Source: Chloroflexota bacterium
Lineage (GTDB): Bacteria > Chloroflexota > Anaerolineae > Fen-1058
Length of the DNA stretch: 15,343 nucleotides
Assembly: GCA_016219235.1 (NCBI GenBank)
Contig: JACRBO010000638.1
Location: forward strand, 1 to 15,343
Direction of reading: 5' to 3'
Part shown: in pieces, positions 1 through 8,017 of the stretch
Layout of the letters: every line of letters begins with the position of its first letter
Numbering within the stretch: the stretch's first letter is position 1
Translations under genes and position numbers: made by a program
The notes under the pieces: model-generated
Databases searched by the model: none
The model's input: the letters and a program-made list of their open reading frames with translations, nothing else
What the model was told of the DNA's origin: nothing

Positions 1-832
1 CCTCTATTGCTCAACAGCGATCTCATCATCGCCACGGGTGTGGTGGAGCCGCATCAATACGCGGGCTATTCGGGCGGGGGCAAGACGGTCGTCATCGGCT
101 GCGGGGGGTGAGCGCACGATCGAGTACACGCACGGCCCGCAGTTTCTGGATCAGCCCGGCGTGCGATTGGGCCGCATCGAGGGTAATCCGTTTCAGCAGT
201 TTGTGCGCGAGGCGGCAGCAGCGATCGGGCTGAAGTTTGTCGTGAACGTCGTGCTGAATGGCGACGGGGAAGCCATCGCCGTGCGGGCCGGTCACCCGAT
301 CGCCGTACATGACGCGCTGATCAAAATAGCCCGATCGGGGCATGAAGTTCCGGTCGATCGGTTGTATGATCTAATTGTCACAAAGGTTGATCCCCCAAAG
401 GGCGTAAACCTGTATCAGGCCAGCCGCGCCGCAACGTACATCGGATTGAGCGCCGCGCCGCCGCTGCGCGAAGGCGGCGTGCTGATCATTCAGGCGCGCT
501 GCCCGGAAGGCGCGGGGCAGGGCGTAGGCGAACAGCGCTTCTTTGAAGCGCTCGCCAGTGCAATCGATTTTCAGCAACTGCTCGATGATTTTCGCCGCAA
601 CGGCTGCCGCGCCGGCGAGCAACGCGCCTTCATGCTGGCATAGGTGCTGTTGAAATATCGCGTCATCATCGTCGGCAGTGAATGCCCCGAAGTGGTGACC
701 GCGTGCAAGATGATGGCCGTCGATTCAATCGAGGCGGGGCTTGACCGGGCGCGTGAGCTTATCGGGCGGCCGACCAGCGTTTTATTCTTGCCTCATCCGT
801 TACAAACTGTGCCCATCGCGATCAACCACTGA
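1..832 (+). pseudogene. LarA-type nickel-pincer racemase family gene, 5'-truncated by the window edge, with a frameshift and an in-frame stop
   Basis: C-terminal two thirds of a LarA/DUF2088-family protein, whose characterised member interconverts D- and L-lactate with a nickel-pincer nucleotide. Frame 1 from base 1 reads PHQYAGYSGGGK, the motif holding the LarA His174 and Lys184 equivalents (His, then Lys ten residues on), but hits TGA at 109-111. Frame 2 continues with ERTIEYTH, then GRIEGNPF and NVVLNGDGE, to TAG at 641-643. The same frame resumes immediately with VLLKYRVIIVGS and the typical family end LPHPLQTVPIAINH, stopping at 830-832. Removing one G from the G6 run at 103-108 restores GCGGERT and places a His (131-133) exactly 16 residues after the Lys, as Lys184 and His200 are in LarA. 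The gene therefore has two lesions: a real pseudogene, or sequencing errors. Alternatively TAG-GTG at 641-646 could couple a separately translated C-terminal piece of 62 residues. Substrate is not certain, since the family includes other racemases and epimerases. Confidence 0.85.
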
Positions 833-875
833 GGGTGGAATCACTCGTCACTTGTTACTCGTCAAGGAGCGACTC

Positions 876-2462
876 ATGGGGATTCAAAGTACGTACGGAC
901 TCGAGCTGCACGGCTTAGCGCCAACCAAAACCGTGCATTGGAATCTGTCGCCCGCTGAACTGGTGGAGGCGGCCATCCGGCGCGGCGAAGGCCAACTGAC
1001 CAAAGACGGCCCGTTTCTGGCGATCACCAAACCGCACACGGGCCGCTCGCCCAACGACAAATACACTGTGCGCGAAGCGTCGAGCGAGGCCGACATCTGG
1101 TGGGGCAACAACCAGGCGTTGAGCGAGGCGCAGTTTGACGAACTGCAGCGCCGTGCGCTGGCTTATTTGAATGAGCGCGAGATTTTTGTGCGCGATCTAC
1201 ATGCCTGCGCCGATCCGGCTTATCGTTTGCGGGTGCGCCTGATCGACGAAGTGGCCTGGACGAATTTGTTTGCCAATAACTTATTCATCCGGCCGGAAGC
1301 GGGCGACCTGGGCGACTTCAAGCCGGACTTCACCATTCTGCATGTGCCGGAAATGAGGGCTGATCCGATCGCCGATCAGACGCGCACCGAAACGGTCATC
1401 GCGTTGAACCTGGCGAAGCGCGTGATCTTGATCATGGGTACGCGCTATGCGGGTGAAGTGAAGAAGTCGATCTTCACGACGCTGAATTATCTGCTGCCGA
1501 AGCGCGGTGTGCTGCCTATGCACTGCTCGGCCAACATCGGAGCAGACGGCGATACGGCGTTGTTCTTCGGGCTGTCGGGCACGGGCAAGACCACGTTGAG
1601 CGCCGATCCGCAGCGCGGCCTCATCGGCGACGACGAGCACGGCTGGGGCGATAACGGCGTGTTCAACTTCGAGGGCGGCTGTTACGCGAAAGTGATCAAA
1701 CTATCGCCGACGGCTGAGCCTGAGATTTACGCGACCACCAGACGCTTTGGCACGGTGCTGGAAAACGTCGCGATCGATCCCGCCGATCGATCGCTGCTGC
1801 TCGATCTGGAAACGATCAGCGAAAATACGCGCGCCGCGTACCCCATCGACTTTATCGGCAATGCGGTGATTCCAGGCGTGGGCGGGCATCCCAAAAACGT
1901 CATGTTCCTGACGGCGGATGCGTTTGGCGTGCTGCCGCCGATCAGCAAACTCACGCCCGCGCAAGCGATGTATCACTTTCTCAGCGGTTACACGGCCAAA
2001 CTCGCGGGCACCGAGCGCGGTGTCACCGAGCCGCAGGCCACATTTAGCACGTGCTTTGGCGCGCCGTTTTTGCCGCTGCATCCCACCGTCTATGCGGAGA
2101 TGCTGGGCCGCAAACTGGCGCGGCATGAAGCGCAGGTGTGGCTGGTCAACACCGGCTGGAGCGGCGGGCCGTACGGCGTGGGCAGCCGTATGAAGATCGC
2201 CTACACCCGCGCGATGGTGCACGCGGCCCTCAACGGCGATCTGGACAACGTGCCGACGGAACTCGATCCGATCTTCGGGTTGCCTATTCCGGTGGCGTGC
2301 CCTGCGGTGCCTGCCGAGGTGCTAAATCCGCGCAACACCTGGGCGGATAAAGCCGCCTATGATCAGAAGGCGCGTGAGTTGGCCGCGTTGTTCGTGAAGA
2401 ATTTTGGCAAATACAAAGACCTGGCCGCGGCAGAAGTGATCGCGGCGGGGCCGGACCTGTAA
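876..2462 (+). CDS. pckA: ATP-dependent phosphoenolpyruvate carboxykinase
   Basis: Cytosolic PEPCK (EC 4.1.1.49): oxaloacetate + ATP gives PEP + CO2 + ADP, the first committed step of gluconeogenesis. The 528 residues match the usual family length of about 530-540. Visible motifs: substrate-binding RSPNDKY (Arg57); Lys196-Lys197; PMHCSAN with His216; P-loop GLSGTGKT (232-239, Lys238); and LIGDDEHGW (249-257) with Asp252-Asp253 for metal. The Lys197-His216 and His216-Asp253 spacings (19 and 37) equal those of Lys213, His232 and Asp269 in E. coli Pck. The frame is open back to an ATG at 741, but that lies inside the preceding gene and lacks family sequence. The ATG at 876 has AAGGAG at 864-869 with six bases of spacing and begins directly on family-like sequence. 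The octamer ACTCGTCA occurs twice just upstream (843-850, 857-864), the second copy running into the ribosome binding site. No promoter was recognised. Confidence 0.97.
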   Translation: MGIQSTYGLELHGLAPTKTVHWNLSPAELVEAAIRRGEGQLTKDGPFLAITKPHTGRSPNDKYTVREASSEADIWWGNNQALSEAQFDELQRRALAYLNEREIFVRDLHACADPAYRLRVRLIDEVAWTNLFANNLFIRPEAGDLGDFKPDFTILHVPEMRADPIADQTRTETVIALNLAKRVILIMGTRYAGEVKKSIFTTLNYLLPKRGVLPMHCSANIGADGDTALFFGLSGTGKTTLSADPQRGLIGDDEHGWGDNGVFNFEGGCYAKVIKLSPTAEPEIYATTRRFGTVLENVAIDPADRSLLLDLETISENTRAAYPIDFIGNAVIPGVGGHPKNVMFLTADAFGVLPPISKLTPAQAMYHFLSGYTAKLAGTERGVTEPQATFSTCFGAPFLPLHPTVYAEMLGRKLARHEAQVWLVNTGWSGGPYGVGSRMKIAYTRAMVHAALNGDLDNVPTELDPIFGLPIPVACPAVPAEVLNPRNTWADKAAYDQKARELAALFVKNFGKYKDLAAAEVIAAGPDL

Positions 2463-2495
2463 GGCGGCAGGGGTTATTCGGATATTGCGAGTGCA

Positions 2496-3011
2496 ATGAC
2501 CAATCTGTCCATCACTCTAACCGGTGTGTGCGTGGCGTATGATTTTCGCGCGCTGCTGTTGACAGGCGACGGTGCGCTGGATGTCGCAGAGCGATCGAAG
2601 TGGGCGATCGTCGCGCAGGGCGAAGTACCACTCACGTTGGGTGTGGCGTTGTTCGATCGGCCCTTCATCTTCACGCCCATGCGCATCGTCACCGAACGTC
2701 AGCTGACCATCGACGGCGAGCGCGTCTTCGACTGGCTGGCCGAACAGGGTTACGCCATGCCGCGCTCGGAAGTGTTTGGCCGCAACGTGCGCGGGCGCGA
2801 GGCGCAAATCTTCGCGCGCGATATCGACCTTGAAGCCTCGCCGATTGCGATATGTGATTACGGCAACTGGGTGGTCGGAATCGTCGCGATTGAGTCTGCT
2901 GCGCCCGATGAGCCTCAACCCCTCGATCGATCCATGCTGCCCGATCGGTTTCGCCGAGCGGTGAGGGCCTATCGAGCCGGGCCGGGCATCAACCTTCAGC
3001 AACTTCTGTAG
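2496..3011 (+). CDS. Hypothetical protein, 171 residues
   Basis: Not recognised. It starts 33 bases after the pckA stop on the same strand, so it may be co-transcribed with pckA. The ribosome binding site is weak: only a purine patch (GGCAGGGG) far upstream. The + frame looks truly coding, because codon third positions are mostly G or C as in neighbouring genes and the composition is that of a soluble, acidic alpha/beta protein with no signal peptide or membrane segment. A 161-codon open frame on the opposite strand is taken as a shadow. Visible stretches are GVCVAYDFRALLLTGDG near the N-terminus, WAIVAQGEVPLTLGVALFD (about 36-54), VFDWLAEQGY (about 77-86) and CDYGNWVVGIVAI (about 119-131). 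A nucleotide- or metal-related role cannot be argued from these. The exact start is uncertain; the ATG at 2496 is the only good one near the frame's 5' end. Confidence 0.7.
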   Translation: MTNLSITLTGVCVAYDFRALLLTGDGALDVAERSKWAIVAQGEVPLTLGVALFDRPFIFTPMRIVTERQLTIDGERVFDWLAEQGYAMPRSEVFGRNVRGREAQIFARDIDLEASPIAICDYGNWVVGIVAIESAAPDEPQPLDRSMLPDRFRRAVRAYRAGPGINLQQLL

Positions 3012-3051
3012 TCCCTCAGTTACCTCATCGAGTAGTCTCCTTTTGTCGGGT

Positions 3052-3179
3052 GCCTCCGTTCAACAATTCTCAATTTGAATCTAACGCTCCCGCTGGATTG
3101 ACAAATCCAGCGGCTAAGACGACGGATTTGGCAATCCGTCAGGAGCACGTCTGCCAAAATGAGAATTGCTGGGCCTCCG
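3052..3179. repeat. REPIN/MITE-like element (114 bases) flanked by a 7-base direct repeat
   Basis: Bases 3061-3076 and 3156-3171 form an imperfect terminal inverted repeat (14 of 16 pair; perfect core CAATTCTCA). Inside are two hairpins: 3090-3099 with 3104-3113 (10 bp, loop GACA), and GACGGATT 3121-3128 with AATCCGTC 3133-3140 (8 bp, loop TGGC). Read on the opposite strand, the first shares the GGATTTG-n-CAATCC core of the second, so the two are an inverted pair, as in REPINs. GCTCC (3086-3090) and GGAGC (3142-3146) add an enclosing stem. GCCTCCG at 3052-3058 and 3173-3179 abuts both ends and would be the target-site duplication. No other copy was noticed in the window. It may also work as an mRNA hairpin or terminator after the 2496-3011 gene. 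Confidence 0.65.
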
Positions 3180-3203
3180 CTGATCAGGTAGTACGCCCTA
3201 TGA

Positions 3204-3215
3204 CATTCGTCAGTG
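3204..3215 (+). repeat. 12-base repeat CATTCGTCAGTG, copy 1
   Basis: Identical to 9359-9370. Both copies lie in the non-coding DNA upstream of a large secreted protease gene. This copy is 22 bases before the -35 box of the promoter candidate. Function unknown; a protein binding site is possible, chance is not excluded. Confidence 0.4.
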
Positions 3216-3237
3216 GAACAAGATGACGTCTGTCACG

Positions 3238-3266
3238 TTGACATCCCCAACCGACAGGGTGAGAAT
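3238..3266 (+). promoter_or_regulatory. Sigma-70-type promoter candidate for the M6 protease gene
   Basis: Perfect -35 TTGACA (3238-3243), 17-base spacer, -10 GAGAAT (3261-3266; 4 of 6 match TATAAT). The same arrangement (TTGACA, 17, CAGAAT) precedes the giant S8 gene. Transcription would start near 3273 and leave a leader of about 210 bases. Confidence 0.45.
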
Positions 3267-3481
3267 GAACGCTTAGCGTATCAATCCAGTTCCGTTTGTA
3301 TTTATTACGTACTTCTTGTTAATCGTTCATGTACAAACCCCTTTGTCCCCCATCACAGTAACCTGGCTGAAACGGAACGGAAAGGAGATTGATCGCGCCG
3401 TAAACTGAAGGTAAGCAGCTGTAGTTGATGTGCCCGTAGTTTGTTGCAGTCAATTTCGTATCCTATCAGGAGGAATCTCGC

Positions 3482-6400
3482 ATGCAGCACAGACTACACG
3501 TCGTTTTGAATTCACTGGTGATTGTGGCTTTGGTGTTGGGGCTAACGGCGCTGATGACGCCTGCCCGCCTGACGGGCAAGCTGTCAGGCGATCAGGCCAT
3601 CGCCGCAGTCAACCCGGTGAACACCGAGGCTGGAGCGCGGGCGATTGATAATACCGCCGCGCGCACCGCCGATGTACAGGTCTCAGCCAGACCGGCGGCC
3701 GTCAAACCGATCGATCAACCCAATCCCCTGGACAAGGCCCGCATGCTGGAACGCCAGCGCATGCTGGAAGCCGGCCAGACGGCCGAAGCGGCCGCATTGG
3801 CGCAGACCGGCACCGATCGGGTGCTGGTGATCCTCGTTGAATTTGACGGCACGGATGTGTTCACGTGGACAGCCCCGATTACGCCGTCGAATCCAGCCAC
3901 CGGCTCGCAGTGGGATCCATTGGGTATTGCCGATCCGGCCGAGTATACGGGCGTCGTCGGTGACTGCTCGAACATCATTACCCAGACCCAGGCGTTTACG
4001 TACACCGGCCCGCTGCATAATCAAATCGAGAAGCCGCTGTCGGCCACCGATCGTTCGGGCGACTCGATCTGGACGCCGGATTTTGACCCGCAGTGGTTCA
4101 CCGATTTCATGTTCGGCAACGGCGTAGAGATTAGCTACACGCGCCAGGACAACTCGACGGTCTTTGAAAGTTTCATGGGCCAGTCGGTGAAGGAATACTT
4201 CAGCGACCTGTCGTCTGGCACGTACACCATCACGGGCGATGTGATTGGGTGGCTGCCAGTGCCGCACTCCACCTGGTACTATGACGCGGATCAGTGCCCG
4301 GGCGCGCGCTCTGGCGCCAGCACGAATCGCGGCGTTATCCCCGGCGCGGGCAATGCCCGCACGCTGGTGAAAGACGCCCTGGATCAGGTCAACGCCATCA
4401 GCAATACCATTCCCGGTTTCAACTGGGCCAACTACGACCTGAACGGCGATGGCATCATCGACCGCCTGTGGATCGTGCATGCCGGCTTCGGCGAGGAAGA
4501 CGGCACTCCGCTGTTGAATCGCGATCCGGTGGTGCAGAACAGCTTTGTCACACCTGATCCCGCCTCGTTCTATGGCGAAGCGGCCGTGTGGTCGCACTCC
4601 AGCTCGGTAACGCCGCCGTACTCGGTCACGCAAAACATCGCGGCCGGCGCGTACATTGTCATGCCGGAAAATGGCGGCATCGGCGTCTTCGCGCATGAAT
4701 ATGCCCACAACCTGGGCGCGGATGATCTGTATGCCTACGGCGAAGGCGAAACCTCGGCCGGTTTCTGGGCGCTGCAAGCTGACGATTGGACCGGTTACCC
4801 GATCGGGTTTGAACCCCCCGCGCCGGATCCGTGGCATCTGGATAACTGGGGTTGGTTGGATCCGTTTGTTATCACCGACACGACTCAGGTTTACACGGTG
4901 ACCCTCGGCCAGGCCAGTTACTTTGACACCAATACGGCGGCCGGCCCGGTGTATCGCGGCGTGAAGATCGAGCTGGATGATCAGCTGTTCACACTGTCGG
5001 TACAGCCCATTGGCAATTACCAGTGGTGGGGCGGCAAGGGCGACCTGATGAACAGCATGATGACGACGAGCAGTCCGGTCATTCTGCCCGCCGGCGCCGT
5101 CACACTGACGTTCGACATGGCTTACGACATCGAGACGGAATGGGACTTCATGTGGGTGCAAGTCTCAGCAGACGGCGGCACAACGTGGGACACCATTTCC
5201 AACACCAACACGACGTGCACCCACGTTTCAGGCTGGGTTGGTGATCTGTACGGCATGGACGGGAATTGCGGCTTCACCGACTACAATGCCAACTTCCCCG
5301 CCTACGAAACCGAAACCTTTAGCCTGAGCGCCTATGCCGGGCAAAGCATTCTGCTCCGCTTCTGGTACATGACGGACTGGGGTACGACCTATGCCGGACC
5401 CTTCATTGACAACGTCCTGATCAAAGCGGGCGCGGCCACGGTCTTCTCTGACAACGCCGAAACAGACGACAGCCAGTGGACCTATGCTGAAGGCTGGGCG
5501 CGCAATCAGGGCACTATGACGGTCACGCATAACTACTACGCCCAGTGGCGCAACACCAACGCTAACGGCGGTTACGACAGCGCGCTGGGTGATTCACGCT
5601 GGCGCTATGGTCCGGCCAACACCGGGTTGTTGATGTGGTACAACAACAACGCCTATACCGACAACGAAGTCTTCAACTACCTGACGGACTTCCCCGCCTT
5701 TGGACCGAAGGGCCGCATGCTGGTCATCGATTCTCACCCTGAGCCGTATCGCGAGCCGAACATGGTCGCAGCCGGCTACAACAATGAAGGCGGCAATGTG
5801 GCGCACCGGTCGGCCATGCGTGATGCGCCGTTCACGCTGCAAAACACCGCCCCCTTCACCATGACCAACGCCTATCCGTATACGGCCACGGTCTTTACCT
5901 CGCAATTCACGGGGCGGCCGGCCGCGAACGAATTCAACGACGCCTTTGGTTACTATCCCGGTGCGGAATACATCAGCCGCGGGCCGGGCTACAACCCGCC
6001 GTCCATGCGCTGGGTAACCAAACAGTGGGATTCGAGTGCGGTGGTTCCGGCTAAGGACTTCTATGGCATCAAGGCGCCGGGCTATGACGGGGTCAGCACC
6101 GGCTCTACCGTCAACGAGTTCCGCTTCGACTGCGCCTCAAGTGCCGCAGGGACGCTGCCTTGCTACTGGTTCGGCGCCGGCACCGGCCTGGGCTACATGG
6201 GTGGCACCGGCAATCCGGGCGACCATGACATCCAGTATGGTTGGCGCGTTGAGGTTATCGATGAAGCGGCCGATCACACCTGGGCAACCGTGCGCATCTT
6301 CAACGTGGTGGCCAGCTACCTGACCAGCGCCGATCCGGCGGTCTCCCAGCCGATCACGTTCACCAACCTCTCAACCGGCTTCCAGCCGCAGACGTATCTG

Positions 6401-6568
6401 TGGGACTTTGGTGATGGCGTGACCAGCACGTTGACCAGCCCGGTACACACGTTCAATACTCCGGGCAATCACACCGTCACACTGACCGTTCAGACGCCCT
6501 ATGGCAGTGACCAGTCGGTGGAGGTCATTGCGCTTAACAAGGTTTACCTGCCGCTCATCGGGCGGTAA
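3482..6568 (+). CDS. Secreted M6-family (immune inhibitor A-like) zinc metalloprotease with PKD domain
   Basis: An exported endopeptidase of 1028 residues. The N-terminus (MQHRLHVVLNSLVIVALVLG) is a signal peptide, followed by a propeptide-like segment to about residue 110. The M6 domain starts at TDRVLVILVEF, carries the acidic loop DLNGDGIID (about 319-327) followed by RLWIVHAGFGEED, and has the zinc motif HEYAHNLGADD with His405, Glu406, His409, Gly412 and Asp415, matching HExxHxxGxxD. Residues about 510-660 resemble the InhA/VEG beta-sandwich (VQVSADGGTTWDTIS, then GPFIDNVLI). A PKD domain (about 950-1018, YLWDFGDG) precedes the C-terminal tail KVYLPLIGR. The ATG at 3482 has AGGAGG at 3468-3473, eight bases away. 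Known M6 enzymes degrade extracellular proteins; the substrate here is unknown. A subtilisin gene follows 82 bases later across a strong hairpin. No missing catalytic residue was noticed. Confidence 0.9.
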   Translation: MQHRLHVVLNSLVIVALVLGLTALMTPARLTGKLSGDQAIAAVNPVNTEAGARAIDNTAARTADVQVSARPAAVKPIDQPNPLDKARMLERQRMLEAGQTAEAAALAQTGTDRVLVILVEFDGTDVFTWTAPITPSNPATGSQWDPLGIADPAEYTGVVGDCSNIITQTQAFTYTGPLHNQIEKPLSATDRSGDSIWTPDFDPQWFTDFMFGNGVEISYTRQDNSTVFESFMGQSVKEYFSDLSSGTYTITGDVIGWLPVPHSTWYYDADQCPGARSGASTNRGVIPGAGNARTLVKDALDQVNAISNTIPGFNWANYDLNGDGIIDRLWIVHAGFGEEDGTPLLNRDPVVQNSFVTPDPASFYGEAAVWSHSSSVTPPYSVTQNIAAGAYIVMPENGGIGVFAHEYAHNLGADDLYAYGEGETSAGFWALQADDWTGYPIGFEPPAPDPWHLDNWGWLDPFVITDTTQVYTVTLGQASYFDTNTAAGPVYRGVKIELDDQLFTLSVQPIGNYQWWGGKGDLMNSMMTTSSPVILPAGAVTLTFDMAYDIETEWDFMWVQVSADGGTTWDTISNTNTTCTHVSGWVGDLYGMDGNCGFTDYNANFPAYETETFSLSAYAGQSILLRFWYMTDWGTTYAGPFIDNVLIKAGAATVFSDNAETDDSQWTYAEGWARNQGTMTVTHNYYAQWRNTNANGGYDSALGDSRWRYGPANTGLLMWYNNNAYTDNEVFNYLTDFPAFGPKGRMLVIDSHPEPYREPNMVAAGYNNEGGNVAHRSAMRDAPFTLQNTAPFTMTNAYPYTATVFTSQFTGRPAANEFNDAFGYYPGAEYISRGPGYNPPSMRWVTKQWDSSAVVPAKDFYGIKAPGYDGVSTGSTVNEFRFDCASSAAGTLPCYWFGAGTGLGYMGGTGNPGDHDIQYGWRVEVIDEAADHTWATVRIFNVVASYLTSADPAVSQPITFTNLSTGFQPQTYLWDFGDGVTSTLTSPVHTFNTPGNHTVTLTVQTPYGSDQSVEVIALNKVYLPLIGR

Positions 6569-6601
6569 CGGATCTCGGTGGGCAAGTTGCAGTAACTGAT
6601 G

Positions 6602-6636
6602 GAAGCCACTGGCCGCCCGGCCAGTGGCTTCTCTCT
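6602..6636 (+). terminator. Strong intergenic hairpin, probable (leaky) terminator
   Basis: GAAGCCACTGGCC (6602-6614) pairs perfectly with GGCCAGTGGCTTC (6619-6631): 13 bp with a GCCC loop, followed by TCTCT rather than a clean T run. It lies 34 bases after the M6 stop and 20 bases before the next start. It may end most M6 transcripts, or protect the upstream mRNA while letting some polymerase into the subtilisin gene. Confidence 0.7.
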
Positions 6637-6650
6637 ATCGGTGGACCTAC

Positions 6651-7955
6651 TTGAACAAGCGACTGTGGGTGATGGGGTGCATCGGCGCCGCGCTGATCAT
6701 CGTATCGATCCGGTTGGCGCGGATCGCGCTGGCTGAGCGGGTGTGCGGGGCTGATTATGCGCCGGGCCGCGTGCTGGTGAGCTGGCGGGATACGGTGTTG
6801 CCCGCTCAACGGTCTGACGGTGGGCACCTGCTGGTCGATCGGCCTGCGATCAATTTGTGGTCAGTGCCTGTGCCGATCGGTCAGGAGTGCGCTGCCGTGG
6901 CCCGGTTGCAACGTGATACGCGTGTGGCGTATGCCGACCTGGACTACGCTATACAGACTACTGATGTGATCACACCCACCGATCCGGGCTGGGCGCAGCA
7001 GTGGGCCTTGCCACAGATCAACGCGCCACAGGCCTGGCGCATTGTGACCGACACGACGCCATTCGTCATTGCCGTAATCGATTCCGGCCTCAAACTTGAT
7101 CATCCCGATCTTGTCAGTCAGCTGTGGACGAACTCCGGCGAGACACCAGGCAATTTCATCGACGACGACGGCAATGGCCAGATCGACGATGTGCAGGGCT
7201 GGCATTTCTATCATGCCTGGGCGGGCGCGACGTATGTGCCCCGGCAGGATGCCAACATCACGGACGATTACGGCCACGGCACACATGTGGCAGGCATCAT
7301 CGGCGCGGCTGCCAACAATGGCGTGGGGATCGTCGGCGTGACGTGGGCTGCGCGCCTGATGCCCGTTAAAGTCCTCAATCAATATGGCAACGGCTGGTAC
7401 AGCGACATCGCCGCGGGCATCGTATACGCCGTCGATAACGGCGCTCGAATCATCAATTTGAGTCTGGGCGGTGAAACCGATTCGCCGGTGCTGCAAGAAC
7501 CGATCGAGTATGCGCAGGCGCACGATGTACTGGTGATTGCAGCCACGGGCAACAGCGGCGGCAGTGTGTTATATCCGGCTGCCTATCCCGCCGTGCTGGC
7601 GGTGGCCGCGATCGATCAATTTGATCAGCACGCTGCTTTTTCCAACTTCGGGCCAGAGGTTGATGTGGCCGCGCCCGGCGTGGACATCTACAGCACCTGG
7701 CCGTGGGTAACCGGCTATTTTACAAAATCCGGCACCTCGATGGCTGCGCCGCACATCGCGGGAGCAGCCGCGCTGGTGTGGGCGAACTGGCCCGAGTTGA
7801 CCGCCGGCCGGGTGGCGGGTTACATCACGCAGACGGCGACGGATGCCGGCAGCGCCGGCCCGGATTTATTCACAGGCTGGGGGCGTGTCGATGTCTATGG
7901 CGCGGTACTGCGCGCCACTCCCTGGCGGCTGCGTTTGCCCCTCATCTTCAGATAA
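6651..7955 (+). CDS. Secreted subtilisin-like serine protease (S8), compact form
   Basis: An extracellular subtilase of 434 residues. The frame opens at a GTG (6624) inside the terminator hairpin; TTG at 6651 is preferred because GGTGGA (6640-6645) sits five bases upstream and the product then begins with a textbook signal peptide, MNKRLWVMGCIGAALIIVSI. An ATG at 6699 is too far in. Residues about 40-115 (from PGRVLVSWRD to VAYADLDYA) resemble a fervidolysin-like inhibitory propeptide. The catalytic triad is Asp144 (VIDSG), His209 (HGTHVAG) and Ser363 (GTSMAAP), with oxyanion Asn301 (ATGNSGG). The acidic loop NFIDDDGNGQIDD between Asp and His is common in such subtilases and probably binds calcium. 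It has no C-terminal accessory domain: the catalytic domain runs almost directly into the tail RLRLPLIFR. No promoter was seen in the short gap, so it may depend on readthrough from the M6 gene. One possible role is activating the M6 enzyme; this is inference. Confidence 0.92.
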   Translation: MNKRLWVMGCIGAALIIVSIRLARIALAERVCGADYAPGRVLVSWRDTVLPAQRSDGGHLLVDRPAINLWSVPVPIGQECAAVARLQRDTRVAYADLDYAIQTTDVITPTDPGWAQQWALPQINAPQAWRIVTDTTPFVIAVIDSGLKLDHPDLVSQLWTNSGETPGNFIDDDGNGQIDDVQGWHFYHAWAGATYVPRQDANITDDYGHGTHVAGIIGAAANNGVGIVGVTWAARLMPVKVLNQYGNGWYSDIAAGIVYAVDNGARIINLSLGGETDSPVLQEPIEYAQAHDVLVIAATGNSGGSVLYPAAYPAVLAVAAIDQFDQHAAFSNFGPEVDVAAPGVDIYSTWPWVTGYFTKSGTSMAAPHIAGAAALVWANWPELTAGRVAGYITQTATDAGSAGPDLFTGWGRVDVYGAVLRATPWRLRLPLIFR

Positions 7956-8017
7956 GCTTCTCCGCAATTTCCTGGTCGTTTCGTAGCAATCGGGGCGAAG
8001 CGTGCTCGGGCCGCGCC

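Larger units (their letters stand above)
3012..3481. other. 470-base intergenic region with repeat element, promoter candidate and leader
   Basis: No credible gene or tRNA seen on either strand. It contains, in order: a CT-rich stretch without a clear terminator (3012-3051), the REPIN/MITE-like element with its direct repeats (3052-3179), one copy of a 12-base repeat shared with the 9359-9370 region, a promoter candidate (3238-3266), and a leader of about 210 bases. The leader holds a separated inverted repeat GTTTGTA (3294-3300) / TACAAAC (3332-3338), an AAAGGAG about 95 bases before the gene with no matching start codon, and the real ribosome binding site AGGAGG at 3468-3473. It is more AT-rich than the flanking genes. 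Confidence 0.7.

Noticed and set aside
843..864. Direct octamer repeat ACTCGTCA before pckA as an operator
   Set aside because: Only two short copies, one running into the ribosome binding site, and no promoter seen nearby; noted within the pckA entry only.
741..875. N-terminal extension of pckA from an ATG at 741
   Set aside because: It overlaps the LarA-type gene in another frame, has no family-like residues, and a good ribosome binding site precedes ATG 876.
2517..3002. 161-codon minus-strand frame opposite the hypothetical gene
   Set aside because: The + frame has the better codon third-position pattern and follows pckA on the same strand. Not fully excluded.
3052..3179. CRISPR array
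   Set aside because: Repeats are inverted and nested, not a series of direct repeats with spacers; no cas genes.
3683..5161. 492-codon open frame on the minus strand
   Set aside because: It lies antisense inside the M6 protease gene, whose frame has clear motifs; GC-rich codon bias leaves the antisense frame open. The product is Arg/His-rich and low in recognisable structure.
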